Part shown: positions 1 to 12,800 of the stretch, one piece after another
Layout: every line of letters begins with the position of its first letter
How positions within the stretch are numbered: position 1 is the stretch's first letter
Assembly (NCBI GenBank): GCA_947683625.1
Contig: CANTUR010000066.1
Coordinates: forward strand, 3,410,001-3,474,000
Reading direction: 5' to 3'
Length of the DNA stretch: 64,000 bases
Origin: Mallotus nudiflorus
Taxonomy: Eukaryota; Streptophyta; Magnoliopsida; Malpighiales; Euphorbiaceae
Translations under genes and position numbers: made by a program
Notes under the pieces: model-generated
Told to the model about the DNA's origin: nothing
The model's database searches: none
Seen by the model: only the letters and a program-made list of their open reading frames with translations

Positions 1-54
1 GAAAGAATTCCCGTTCCCTAGCGCCGGTCATGACTCCTAGTTTGGGTCGTGACA
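1..54 (+). repeat. 3' end of the 5' LTR of gypsy element A
   Basis: These 54 bases are identical to the last 54 bases of the LTR at 3426-7304 and end in GTGACA directly before a primer binding site. The rest of this 5' LTR lies upstream of the window. Confidence 0.9.
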
Positions 55-57
55 AAG

Positions 58-70
58 TTGGTATCAGAGC
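58..70 (+). other. Primer binding site of element A (initiator tRNA-Met)
   Basis: The sequence TTGGTATCAGAGC lies three bases after the LTR end. TGGTATCAGAGC is the complement of the 3' end of plant initiator tRNA-Met, the usual primer of many gypsy and Copia elements. It fixes the element's orientation as plus. Confidence 0.9.
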
Positions 71-346
71 TGAGTTCTGTATCAGGGCTTAGTTGTTTGA
101 GTTGTGGCCCTAGTTTTCGAAGTTATGTTTTCTGTTAAACTACTGCAGTGAATTAGGTTCGATCATGTCTTTGAAAAGTCTTCCTTGCATTAGGAATTCC
201 GCGTAACCGTTAGGGTGTCTGTTGATGTTTGTGATTATTTGAACTATTTGTTTATTTTTGCTCCTTGTTGATTGCCTTGAGCGTTGAATCGCTCCATCGA
301 TCGATGAGATCAATGATAGTTGATCTTCTAAGCACGAGGTTCTACC

Positions 347-3300
347 CCTTATGCATCCTGTTAGGCGTAGGGGTAGAGATGGATTTAGAAGGCCTGATGA
401 TCGCTGTTGACAATGGGAATAATTGAATGAGGAGCTGGTGGCTTAGCATTGCAATGATGTTGCTTCTGCAACAAGAGTTTTGTAGGATGCGGTGCTGATA
501 CCTTCGATCGTTCAGCAGATGTAATTTCTTTTTCAACCGAGAACTTGAGACATGTCAATTCTGCGTATATGCCATACTTCTGAATTCTGTTGATTTCTAT
601 ATCTTTTCAGCGCAGTGAATGTGAATTGTTTCTTCTCCAGAGGACAATATTGATAATCAGTCTTTTCAAGTTCAGGTTGTGGTTATAGTTCCAGCCCTAC
701 TACACCTATCTAGTATAGGGGTAGGTTAGAGGCAACTATAACTCAAGGGTTAAGGTAGTCATTGTAAGTAGTACAAGCATTCCTTTTGGACTTGAACGTG
801 CAACAATTATGGCTAGGATAGCGAGATTAATAAAAGCTTGGATAGCATTTAGTCAAGTTTGGCAGTTGTTTAATGTGCTTTGACGGGGGGAATTGGAAAA
901 TGTCTAATGAAGACGAAGCACTCTTGTACTCTTTATGGCAAGCTGTCAGTTCTGACTGCAACACATAATTTGAGTTAAAGGGGGATTTCTAAGATACTTC
1001 CATCCACCTTTAAGGAGGATAATTACCTGTATCAGCTATTGCATAGAGTAAGGGAATAGCAATCAGTTGAGAAGATTACCTGTAAACTCTTTAATATGAT
1101 ACGTCATGCTGAAGACGTAATACAGTATAAAGGAGACTGGTGGAATTATATGTTACAGGATTAAGCGTAATATATTGGCATCTAAACCGAGAATTAAGAC
1201 TCAGAGAGTTATTATGAATTCAGTCTTTTGGGTGTAATTAATCTTGATGAGATGTGAAAGGGTTGTCAAGAATATTTGGCTCTAGTTGAGTATACTTCAG
1301 TGGAGAAGTTGTCTCTCCCAGATGTTTTAATTGCCTGTGAGGTTACCAGGTTTACCACTTTACAGAGATTGAATTCTGTATCGATGTGGTTCCTGATATA
1401 ACTCCTATTTCAACGTAGCCCTACAAATGACTTTTGCAGAGCTGTAGGAGCAATTACGAGAGCTGTATGACCAAGGTTTTGTCAGACCTTATATTTCTCT
1501 TCGGGGTGCACTAGTCCTGTTGTAAGGAAGAAGGATGGTACCTTGAAACTATGCATTGACTGTAGAGAGATGAATAGGGTAATAGTGAAGGACAAGTATC
1601 CTCTTTTGAGGATAGATGACCTGTCTGATCAGCTAAAGAGTGCACAGTTCTTTTCAAAAATTAATTTGAAGTTGGGTTATCATTAGTTGTGGATCAGTTT
1701 GTAGTAGTCTTCATTAATGATATATTAATGTATTCGAAGTGAATGAAGGGCACATATCACTTGAGGACTATACTACAGACACTAAGAGAATGTCAGCTTT
1801 ATACTGAATTCAAGAAGTGTGATCATTGGGTGGAGAGTGTTGTTTTTCTTAGAATTATGGCGTTTAAGGATAGAATTCGAGTTGATCCACAAAAGATCAA
1901 TATAACATCTGAGTGGCCCAGACTGACTGAATCCATTGAGATCTGTAATTTTTTGGGTTTAATTGGGTATCATAGGAAATCTGAATAGAATTCTCTAGAA
2001 TTATAGTTCCTATGACCCTCATAACTCAGAAGAATGGGAAGATTGTGTGAATAGATGTTGTTAGAACAACTTCTAAGTACTGAAGAAGACTGATTGATCT
2101 GAGGGTTACGTGAACTTTAGAGGATAAGACCTGATATCATTACAACATTTCATCATATCATCATAGCATCTCATTACAGCATTCATCACGACATTTCATT
2201 CTAGCATTTCATCATAACATTTCATTAGATCATCTCATCATGACATTCATCATAGCATGTCATCATAGCATATCACCATAGAATGATCTGCTGATAGGAG
2301 ATGCCTAAGTTAATGATACAGGGTTGATGTTGTAATTTGAGAAAGGGATTCTATATAAGCTGTGGAAGTGAACTTGCAGTGTACATCCAAATGGTTACCA
2401 AGAATTATCACAGTATTCAGGATCAGTACTAGTGGGTTGGATTATAGAAGGATGTGACTGATTGTATTTCTAAGTGTTAAAATTGCCAGTCGGTGAAAGC
2501 TGAATATCAGAAGTCTTCTGGGAAGTTTTGATCTCTTTTTGAATTTGGGTGGAAATAAGAGAGAATTGTGATAATTTTTTATGGTTGGTTACCTCGTTCG
2601 AAGGGTGAATATGATTCTGTTGGAATGATTATAGACAAATTGACCAAGTCAGCTAATTTTTGGCTAGTGGAAGCCACTTATTCAGTAGCTAAGTGGGCTA
2701 AGCTGCATATGAAGCATATTGTGTGCCTGCATGGACTACCTGTGTCCATTGTATATGGTAAAGGTACAGTGTTTACCTTTCGATTTTGGCAGAGATTATG
2801 GAGAGTAATAGACACCTGATTGGATTTCAATACTGCTTTTCATCCTCAGACAGATGACAGTCTGAGAGGACGATCCAAACACTAAACAGTATGTTGAAGA
2901 TGTGTGTTTTGGATCTAGAAGGTAGCTAGGTTGATTATATGCTACTTATAGAATTCGCTTATAATAACAGCTACCATAGCAGTATTGGAATGACACCACC
3001 TGAAGCTTTTATGGAAAGAAGTCTTAATTAGATATGAGATGGTTCAGAATACAGTGAAGAAAGTTGTTGTGATCAGAAGAGCGATATGGATCCTAGATGT
3101 AGAGATATGGAGTTTCAGATCGAAGACTGTAATTTTGAAGATGTCTCTGAAAAGTGGTGTGATGAGACGCGTTGAACAATATAGAACTGAATGAAGACCT
3201 GAAGTTTGAGAAGGAATCAGTTGTAATTGTAAATTATCAAGCTCGATAGTTATGTTCGAATTAGATTCAGATGATCAAGGTTCCGTGACGCTGGCAACAA

Positions 3301-3374
3301 GGTGAAAGAGCTTACGTAAAAGACTGAAGTTGAGATACGAGCTTCTTACCCGTATCTCTTTCTTTCTTGATCTT
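347..3374 (+). pseudogene. Decayed gag-pol of gypsy element A (chromovirus type)
   Basis: This is a broken Ty3/gypsy polyprotein read in several frames. Near 347-520 is a short gag-like remnant. Reverse transcriptase motifs begin near 1425, with the block LCIDCREMNRV followed by KYPLLRIDDL near 1550-1620. After GYH at about 1685 the reading jumps straight to FVVVFINDILMYSK, so about 50 palm residues are missing. The active-site box is FIND instead of Y/F-x-DD. A stop follows at 1986. Integrase core similarity runs from about 2565 to 2820, but the usual SDRD around the second catalytic Asp reads YGKG. A short end resembling a chromodomain tail (EVEIRASYPYLF) lies near 3325-3360, suggesting a chromovirus; long LTRs fit the Tekay/Del lineage. 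The internal region is only 3.37 kb, so gag and protease are mostly deleted. It is not functional. Confidence 0.85.
2143..2285 (+). repeat. CAT-rich imperfect minisatellite in element A
   Basis: About six or seven degenerate units of roughly 20 bases built on CATTTCATCATAGCAT occur between the RT and integrase remnants. The same array, reverse-complemented, is present in element B at about 7640-7785, so it belongs to the family. Confidence 0.75.
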
Positions 3375-3411
3375 GTAATTTTCTTTTTGGAATTCGGGGA
3401 CGAATTCTTGT

Positions 3412-3425
3412 AAGGGGGGGAAGAC
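3412..3425 (+). other. Polypurine tract of element A
   Basis: An AAGGGGGGG-type purine run sits immediately before the TGTAATATCCCG start of the 3' LTR, as expected for the plus-strand priming site. Confidence 0.85.
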
Positions 3426-6400
3426 TGTAATATCCCGAATTTTTAAATATTTTTATACTGCATCGGGATATGCAGTGTTAATAATTTTTGTATATATATT
3501 TATGATATTTTATGAGTTTGTTGTTTGTTTTAAAGCTAATTTTAATTATTTTATATTATTTTAAGTACTTTACGTAAAATTTTTCCAGAAATTATATTTT
3601 CGGAAAAATTGACACGTAAATAAATTAATACTATTTATTTTGACTAGTTTTATGAATTTGCATGAACTCATATATAATTTTAAAGTGCTAAAATAAAATG
3701 TATATATGTGTATTTATTTAAATTAATTAGAGCTTAAACTAATTTCCTTAATTTATTATTTAATTTTTGTATTAATTAATTTTAAGTTTATAAATTATTA
3801 AACATATAAAATATGTGTGTGGTGTATATTTAATGTGTGTGAAATTTTTATATTATTATAATATATAGTGTAAATATATATATATATACATATATACATA
3901 AATTTTTATCAAAAAAACCAAAACTTTCATTTATTTACAGTTTTGCCCCTCATTCATCTTCTTCCTCCCAAAACGTTTTCTTCCATTTCCAGCCACTTTC
4001 AAGCTGGTTTTCTTCCTGTTACTATGCCTCTCAGCCTTCCTCTTCCACCTCCAACCATTTCCACCACCTAAAACACTCTTTTCCGGTGAGTTTTGGCCGG
4101 ATTTTCTTCAAAGAGCTAAAAATCAACTTAACTCCGACCAAGCACTTTCCCGGCCACCAAATTTGATGCCATCAGTCCCTCTATCTTCTCCTTGAGCTCT
4201 GGGTGAGTGTGATTCCAAGCTTTGTTTCACTTGATTTGGTCTAGAATTGCTTAGGTTTCAATTTCTTCAAATCAGCCATTTTGGGTTTCGAATTTTTTTT
4301 AGCTTCAATTGATTGATTCATGAAAACTTCCTTCACAAACTTTGTTTCTGGAAGCTTAATCTACATGCTGTAATTTTTTTAGAATTTTTGGAATTTCTTT
4401 TAATTTTTGTGAATTTTTGATTATTTTATTATTATTTTCTAATTTTCGAAAATTAATTAATTAAATTATGAAATTGTGTTTTATGGTGATTATAAGAGTT
4501 GAAATGAATTATAGAAATTTATTTGTAATTTTTGTGAATTTTTATGTATTTATTTGGAATTTATTAAGTTTAGGTAATTTTGAAAAATAGGGTTAATTAT
4601 GTGTTTAATTGAAATAATTGGTAAATTGAGTATATTTATTGATATTATTGAATTATATGCTGAGAAATTAATTTTTGAGTAATTATATAATTTTTGGTGA
4701 ATTTTTGAACATTTATAGTGAATATATATATATATAGGGGTATTTTGGTAATTTTACACTAAATTGGTTAAAAATGTAATTAAATTGGTTTTAATAGTTA
4801 TTTAGGGTATAAAAATGATTTCTGCAAATTTTTAGTATTTTTAACTAATTAAAACTATTTTTCGTAAATTATTTTCAAATTATATATGATATACTATTTT
4901 TCTAAATAAATGGGTTTTTATTGATTTTTAGTATGTTTTAGGGTTAATTACGTAATTTGGATTTATAAAATGTATTTTTATTATATAAGGGCATTTTCGG
5001 TATTTTATAAATATTCTGTGAATTGTGAACCTCGGTCGGTGAATTGTAGTTTGGAGTCCGACCGAGGGATTTTGATTGTAATCTTGTGTTTATTCCGAAG
5101 TGTATTTCTTTGCAGGACCGGCTCTACTCTTTGAGTAGAGAGATGTCCGTTTTATAGGGGAGGTTCTGTCGGATTTTTGGTAGAATTCTCGTAAAACGTG
5201 ATGTCCGGTCAAATTCCTATTCTAAAGCTGTGTCTAAAATTCTAGATCGAGTCTTTAGAATTTTTGTTAAATTTATTCTGATTTCATGTTGTCATTTGTT
5301 TGTCTAGCTGCGCCGAGACCGAGGCCTAACGGATCAGGCCCGCCGAGTTTGTCTCGTGGAGCGCTAACATGTGAGTTATTATACTGTATATATATGCACT
5401 GCATATAGGGTGCATTATTTAGAATTTTTTCATTTTCATTGTATGTTTTAAAAAATGATTTAAATTATAATATTTTTGGTATATCTAGGGTTGCATTCTT
5501 ATATATATGCATATTAAATAATTATGCATGTTAGGTTTGATATATGCACATTAAACAATTAGGTTTAAGTTTAATACATTTGAGTAATATACACATGTTT
5601 TAAAATGTACACTTAGACATAATTATTTTATTAAATGATTAGTATACTTTAGGTATAGTTTCAGTAGATTTTAGGTTTATTCTAAATAATTGCATGTTAA
5701 ATTATAAACCTACACTTAAATTATTTTAAGTTTATTTTTGGTATATTTTTTTATTTATTTCCGAATAAATAAATGTTTTATTATTAAATTAAACCTAACA
5801 CATTAGTGGTATATTTAGGGTTTATTTTTGATATATGCATGCTAGATAATTAGGCTTATTTTTAGTATATTTGTGAATATATGTTAAACACAAACACGTA
5901 TTTAAATGAATATTTATACATAAATGGTTTATTAAATGATTTGAGTACTTAGGGTATATCTTTTGCATATTTAAGTATATTTTTAAGATAATGCATGTTA
6001 TATTATTGTTACTCATTTAAATTGTTTTTAACTATATTAATGATTTATCTTTAGTTTATTTCATATTTTATTTGACTATATATATATATACCTGAAATAT
6101 ACTGGGTATATTTTAGGTATATTTTTGGTATATATATATATGGTTGGTTTTACTATTATGAATATGGTTCTACATTAATTATTTTTTTCGAATGAATGAT
6201 TTATTCGAAGTGAAGGATATCAATAGAACGTGCTTCCTAGTGGGCAGCACTAGGACCGTGTACGTACCGGGTACGGTAGATAAGGATTAAGTGAGAGTTA
6301 AAATTGGGTGATTATAATTGATTTAATTGATTTGACTAAGATTAATGGTATGTTAGATAGTGTGATTGCTGGAGCTCGGTTGACTAAGTGTCTCGGGGCC

Positions 6401-7304
6401 AATCACACTGACAGTCAGACTGCTGGAGCTCGGTTGACTTAGTGTCTCGGGGCCAGTCTACTGTCCATAAGTGAATTGAATGATCTATTGGGTTGATTGA
6501 GATGTGAGGTGATGGATAGTGTGATTGCTGGAGCTCGGTTGACCAAGTGTCTCGGGGCCAATCACACTGACAGCCAGACTGCTGGAGCTCGGTCGACTTA
6601 GTGTCTCGGGGCCAGTCTGCTGTCCAGATTGGAATAAGTGTTCTATTTGGAATCAAGTGAGCCTGTATGGCTAGAGTGATGATGGGATTGTTTGAGGTTG
6701 TTATTATTTAGGGTTCTATGGATCCTTCATGAATTAAAACAAAAGTTTTCTACATTTAGTATATTTATAAAAGCAAAGTTTGGCATTCGTGTGAAATGTG
6801 TGTATATACATATATATATATATATATAAGAATGCCTGATTGTTATGGTTTAGTTTGCATGTATATATAGTATAATAATTCACTCAGTGAGGTCTGACCC
6901 CCCTCAATTATTTTTTTTTCAGGAGATTCCATATCGTCAGACCTTAGTTATAGAGTTCATCGCCGGTGTTCTTCAGTCCCGGCTGTTTTATACAAATGTG
7001 TATTCTAAACTTTGAATTGTATTCTAGAAACTGCAATAGTAGTGTCACTATATTGGAAGTGTATTATTTTGTTTGGATATTAAATACTCTGAGAATTTAT
7101 ATTTGAACATTGTACGAATATGTATTCATTTATAAAAGGATTTGGAGTATTTATTTTATATATTGATTCAGAAAAATTTTAATTTGGTCGTACTTTTATA
7201 TAATTATTGTATGATTTTATTTTCTAAGGCTTGCTACGGGTTCCGGATTCGAAAGAATTCCCGTTCCCTAGCGCCGGTCATGACTCCTAGTTTGGGTCGT
7301 GACA
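3426..7304 (+). repeat. 3' LTR of element A (3879 bp)
   Basis: The LTR starts TGTAATATCCCG after the polypurine tract and ends GTGACA. Its end matches bases 1-54. Its whole length matches the reverse complement of 9871-13679. It is very long for a plant gypsy LTR and very AT-rich, with AT microsatellites near 3875 and 6810. A more GC-rich module with hairpin repeats lies at 6357-6630. Open frames seen in it are not coding. Confidence 0.92.
6357..6630 (+). repeat. Four hairpin-forming repeats inside LTR A
   Basis: Four copies of a 34-base core (GCTGGAGCTCGGTTGAC and so on, ending CTCGGGGCCA) lie near 6367, 6421, 6527 and 6581. They occur as two pairs about 160 bp apart. Each core is bracketed by short inverted arms: GTGTGATTG with CAATCACAC, or CAGACTG with CAGTCTG. 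Each can therefore fold as a stem-loop. The set recurs inverted in LTR B at about 10545-10790. Confidence 0.85.
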
Positions 7305-9870
7305 GGAATCATATTCACCCTTCGAACGAGGTAACCAACCACAAAAATCATAGCCATTCTTTCTCATTTCCACCCAAATTCAAAAGAGATCGAAACTTCC
7401 TAGAAAACTTCTGATGTTCAGCTTTCACCGGTTGATAAATTAAACACGTAGAAATACAATCAGTCACATCCTTCTATAATCCAACCCACTAGTACTGATC
7501 CTGAATACTGTGATAATTCTTGGTAATCATCTGGATGTACACTGCAAGTTCATTTCCATAGCTTATATAGAATCCCTTTCTCAGATTATAACATCAACCC
7601 TGTATCATTAACTTGGGCATCTCCTATCAGCAGATCATTCTATGGTGATATGACATGATGACATGCTATGATGAATGTCATGATGAGATGATATAATGAA
7701 ATGTTATGATGAAATGCTAGAATGAAATGTCGTGATAAAATACTGTAATGAGATGCTATGATGATATGATGAAATGTTGTAATGATATCAGGTCTTATCC
7801 TCTAAAGTTCATGTAACCCTCAGATCAATCAGTCTTCTTCAGTACTTGGAATCTGTTCTAACAAACATCTGTTCACACAATCTTCCCATTCTTCTGAGTT
7901 ATGTGGGTCATACGAGTTGCAATTCTAGAGAATTCTATTCAGATTTCCTATGATACCCAATTAAACCCAAAAAATTACAGATCTCAATGGATTCAGTTAG
8001 TCTGGGCCGCTCAGATGTTGTTTTGATCTTTTGTGGATCAACTCGAATTCTATCTTTAAACGCCATAATTCTAAGAAAAACAATACTCTCCACCCAATGA
8101 TCACACTTCCTGAATTCAGCATAAAGCTGACATTCTCTTAGTGTCTGTAGTATAGTCCTCAAGTGATATACGTGCCCTTTCATTCACTTCAAATACACTA
8201 GTATATCATTAATGAAGACTACTACAAACTAATCCACAACTAATGATAACCTGACTTCAAATCAAGTTTTGAAAAGAACTGTGCACCCTGTAGCTGATCA
8301 GACAGGTCATCTATCCTCAAAAGAGGATACTTGTCCTTCACTATTACCCTGTTCATCTCTCTGCAGTCAATGTACAGTCTCAAGGTACCATCCTTCTTCC
8401 TTACAACAGGACTAGTGCACCCTAAAGAGAAATATAAGGTCTGATAAAACCTTGGTCATACAGCTCTTGCAATTGCTCCTACAGCTCTGCAAGAGTCATT
8501 TTATAGGGCTGCGTTGAAATAGAAGTTATATCAGGAACCACATCGATACAGAATTCAATCTCTATAAAGTGTTAAACCTAGTAACTCACAGGCAATTAAA
8601 ACATCTGGGAGAGACAACTTCTCCACTGAAGTATACTAAACTAAAGCCAGATATTCCTGATAACCCTTTCACATCTCATCAAGATTAATTGCACCCAAAA
8701 GACTGAATTCAAAATAACTCTCTGAATCTCAATTCTCGGTTCAGATGCCAATATATTACGCTTAATCCTGTAACACATAATTCTACCAGTCTCCTCTTAT
8801 ACTGTATTACGTCTTCAGTATGATGTATCAGATTGAAGAGTTTACAGGTAATCTTCTCAACTGATTGCTCTTCCCTTACTCTGTGCAATAGTTGATACAG
8901 GTAATTATCCTTCCTTAAAGGTGGATGGAAGTATCTTAAAAATCCCTCTTTAACTCAAATTATGTGTTGCAGTCAGAACTGACAGCTTGCCATAAGGAAT
9001 ACAAGAGTTCTTCATCTTCATTAGACATTTTCCAATTCCCCCGTCAAAGCATAATCAAACAATTTTCAGACTTGATTACATGCTATCAAGATTTTATTAG
9101 TCTCGACTATCGTAGTCACAATTATTGCAAATTCAAGTTCAAAAGGAATGCTTGTACTGCTTACAATGACTACCTTAACCCTTAAGTTATAGTTGCCTCT
9201 AACCTACCCCTATACTAGATAGGTGTAGTAGGGCAGAAACTGTAACCACAACCTCAACTTGAAAAGATTGATTATCAATATTGTCTCGACAGAAGAAACA
9301 ATTCACATTCATCACGCTGAAAAGATATGGAAATCAACAGAATTCAGAATATAGAATATATGCAGAATTAACATGTCTCAAGTTCTTGGATGAAAAAGAA
9401 ATTACATCTGCTGAACGATTGAAGGTATTAGCACCGCATCATGTGAAACTCCTATTGCAGAAGCAATATCATTACAATGCTAAGCCACCAGCTCCTCATT
9501 CAGTTATTCCCACTGTCAACAGCTATTATCGGGCCTTCTAAATCCATCTCTACCCCTACGCCTACAGGATGCATAGGGGGTAGAACCTCATGCTCAGAAG
9601 ATCAACTATCACTGATCTTATCGATCGATGGAGCGACTCATGCTCAAGGCAATCATCAAGGAGCAAAAATAAAAAAAATAGTTCAAACAATCACAAACAT
9701 CAACAGACACCCTAACGGTTACGCAGAATTCCTAATGCAAGGAAGACTTTTCAAAGACATGACCGAACCTAATTCACTGCAGTAGTTTAACAGAAAACAC
9801 AACTTTGAAAACTAGGGCCATAACTTAAACAACTAAGCCCTGACACAGAACCAGGCTCTAATACCAACTT
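7305..9870 (-). pseudogene. Decayed internal region of gypsy element B (5' part only)
   Basis: This is the reverse complement of element A from about base 55 to base 2617, with point differences. It therefore runs primer site, gag remnant, RT and the start of integrase on the minus strand, and stops abruptly at 7305 against the end of LTR A. The RT block at 7935-8183 shows the same palm deletion, the same FIND-type box and the same stop after RKSE as element A. The abrupt stop is best explained by element A having inserted into integrase of B. The other half of B should then lie upstream of the window. Confidence 0.88.
9855..9867 (-). other. Primer binding site of element B
   Basis: On the minus strand this reads TTGGTATTAGAGC, one base different from the initiator tRNA-Met site of element A. 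It lies three bases inside the LTR at 9871. Confidence 0.85.
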
Positions 9871-12800
9871 TGTCATGACCCAAACTAGGAGTCATGACCG
9901 GCGCTAGGGAACGGGAATTCTTTCGAATCCGGAACCCGTAGCAAGCCTTAGAAAATAAAATCATGCAATAATTAAATAAAAGTACGATCGAATTAAAATT
10001 TTTCTGAATCAATATATAAAATAAATACTCCAAATCCTTTTATAAATGAATACATAGTCGTACAATATTCAAATAAAAATTCTCAGAGTATTTAATATCC
10101 AAACAAAATAATACACTTCCAATATAATAACACTACTACTACAGTTTCTAGAATACAATTCAAAGTTCAGAATATACATTTGCATAAAATAGCCGGGACT
10201 GAAGAACACCGACGAGGAACTCTACAACTAAGGTCTGACGATATGGGATCTCCTGAAAAAAATAATTGAGGGGGGTCAGACCTCACTGAGTGAATTATTA
10301 TACTATATATACATGCAAACTAAACCATAATAATCAGGCATTCTTATATATATATATGTATATACACACATTTCACACGAATGCCAAACTCTGTTTTATA
10401 AATATACAGAATGTAGGAAAACGTTTAATTAAATTCATGAAGGATCCATTGAACCTTAATAATAACAACCTCAATAACCCCATTATCACTCTAGCCATGC
10501 AGGCTCACTTGATTCCAAATAGAACACTTATTCCAATCTGGACAGCAGACTGGCCCCGAGACACTAAGTCGACCGAGCTCCAGCAGTCTGACTGTCAGTG
10601 TGATTGGCCCCGAGACACTTGGTCAACCGAGCTCCAGCAATCACACTATCTATCACCTCACATCTCAATCAACCCAATAGATCATTCAATTCACTTATGG
10701 ACAGTAGACTGGCCCTGAGGCACTAAGTCAACCGAGCTCCAATAGTCTGACTGTCAATGTAATTGGCCCTACAATCACACTATCTAACATACCATTAATC
10801 TTAGTCAAATCAATTAAATCAATTATAATCATCCAATTTTAACTTTCACTCAATATTTATCTATCGTACCGGTACGTACACGGTCCTAATGCTGCCCACT
10901 AGGAAGCACATTCTATTGATATCCTTCACTTAGAATAAATCATTCATTCGAAAAAATAATTAATGTAGAACAATATTCATAATAGTAAAACCAACCATAT
11001 ATATATATACCAAAAATATACCTAAAATATATCCAGTATATTTCAGGTATATATATATATATATATGTCAAATAAAATATGAAATAAACTAAAGATAAAT
11101 CATTAATATAGTTAAAAACAATTTAAATGAGTAACAATAATGTAACATGCATTTTCTTAAAAATATACTTAAATATACAAAATATATACCCTAAGTACAC
11201 AAATCATTTAATAAAACATTTATGTATAAATATTCATTTAAATATGTGTTTGTGTTTAACATATATTCACAAATATACTAAAATGAACCTAATTATCTAG
11301 CATGCATATATCAAAAATAAACCCTAAATATACCACTAATGTGTTAGGTTTAATTTATTAATAAAACATGTATTTATTTGGAAATAAATAAAAAATATAC
11401 CAAAAATAAACTTAAAAATAATTTAAGTGTAGGTTTATAATTTAACATGCAATTATTTAAAAATAAACCTAAAATCTACTGAAACTATACCTAAAGTATA
11501 CTAATCGTTTAATAAAATAATTATGTCTAAGTGTACATTTTAAAACATGTGTATATTACTCAAATGTATTAAACCTAAACTTAATTGTTTAATGTGCATA
11601 GTTATTTAATATGCATATATATAAAAATGCAACCCTAGATATACCAAAAATATTATAATTTAAATCCCTTTTAAAACATACAATGAAAATGAAAAATTCT
11701 AAATAATGCACCCTATATGCAGTGCATATATATACAGTATAATAATTCACATGTTAGCGCTCCACGAGACAAACTTGACGGGCCTGATCCGTTAGGCCTC
11801 GGTCTCGGCGCAGCTAGACAAACAAATGACAACATGAAATTAGAATAAATTTAACGGAAATTCTAAAGACTCGATCTAGAATTTTAGACACAAAATTAGA
11901 ATAGGGATTTGACCGAGCATCACGTTTTACGAGAATTCTACCGAAAATCCGGCAGAACCTCCCCTATAAAACGGATATCTCTCTACTCAAAGAATAGAGC
12001 CGGTCTTGCAAAGAAAACACACTTCGGAATAACACTAAATTCACAACCACAATCCCTCGGTCGGACTCCAAACTACAATTCACCGACTGAGGTTCACAAT
12101 TCACATAATAATTATAAAATACCGAAAATACCCTTATATAATAAAAATATATTTTATAAATCCAAATTACGTAATTAACCCTAAAACATACTAAAAATCA
12201 ATAAAAACCCATTTATTTAGAAAAATAGTATATTATATATAATTTGAAAATAATTTACGAAAAATAGTTTTAATTAGTTAAAAATACTAAAAATTTGCAG
12301 AAATCATTTTTATACCCTAAGTAACTATTAAAACCAATTTAATTACATTTTTAGCCAATTTAGTGTAAAATTACCAAAATACCCCTATATATATAACTTT
12401 ACTAAAATAAATCCAAAAATTCACCAAAAATAATATAATTATTCAAAATTAATTTTCTCAACATATATTTCCATAATATCAATAAATATACTCAATTAAC
12501 TAATTTATTTCAATTAAAAACATAATTAACCCTATTTTTCAAAATTACATAAACTTAATAAATTCCAAATAAATACATAAAAATTCACAAAAATTACAAA
12601 TAAATTTATATAATTCATTTCAACTCCTATAATCACCATAAAACACAATTTCATAATTTAATTAATTAATTTTCAAAAATTAGCAAATAATAATAAAATA
12701 ATAAAAAATTCACAAAAATTAAAATAAATTCTGAAATTCTAAAAAATTACAGCATGTAGATTAAGCTTCCAGGAACAAAGTTTGTGAAGGAATTTTTCAT

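Noticed and set aside
6384..6656. Open frame with repeated DWPRDTKSTELQQS, also at 10290-10718
   Set aside because: It is a by-product of the tandem hairpin repeats inside the LTRs; it has no known domain and lies in non-coding LTR DNA.
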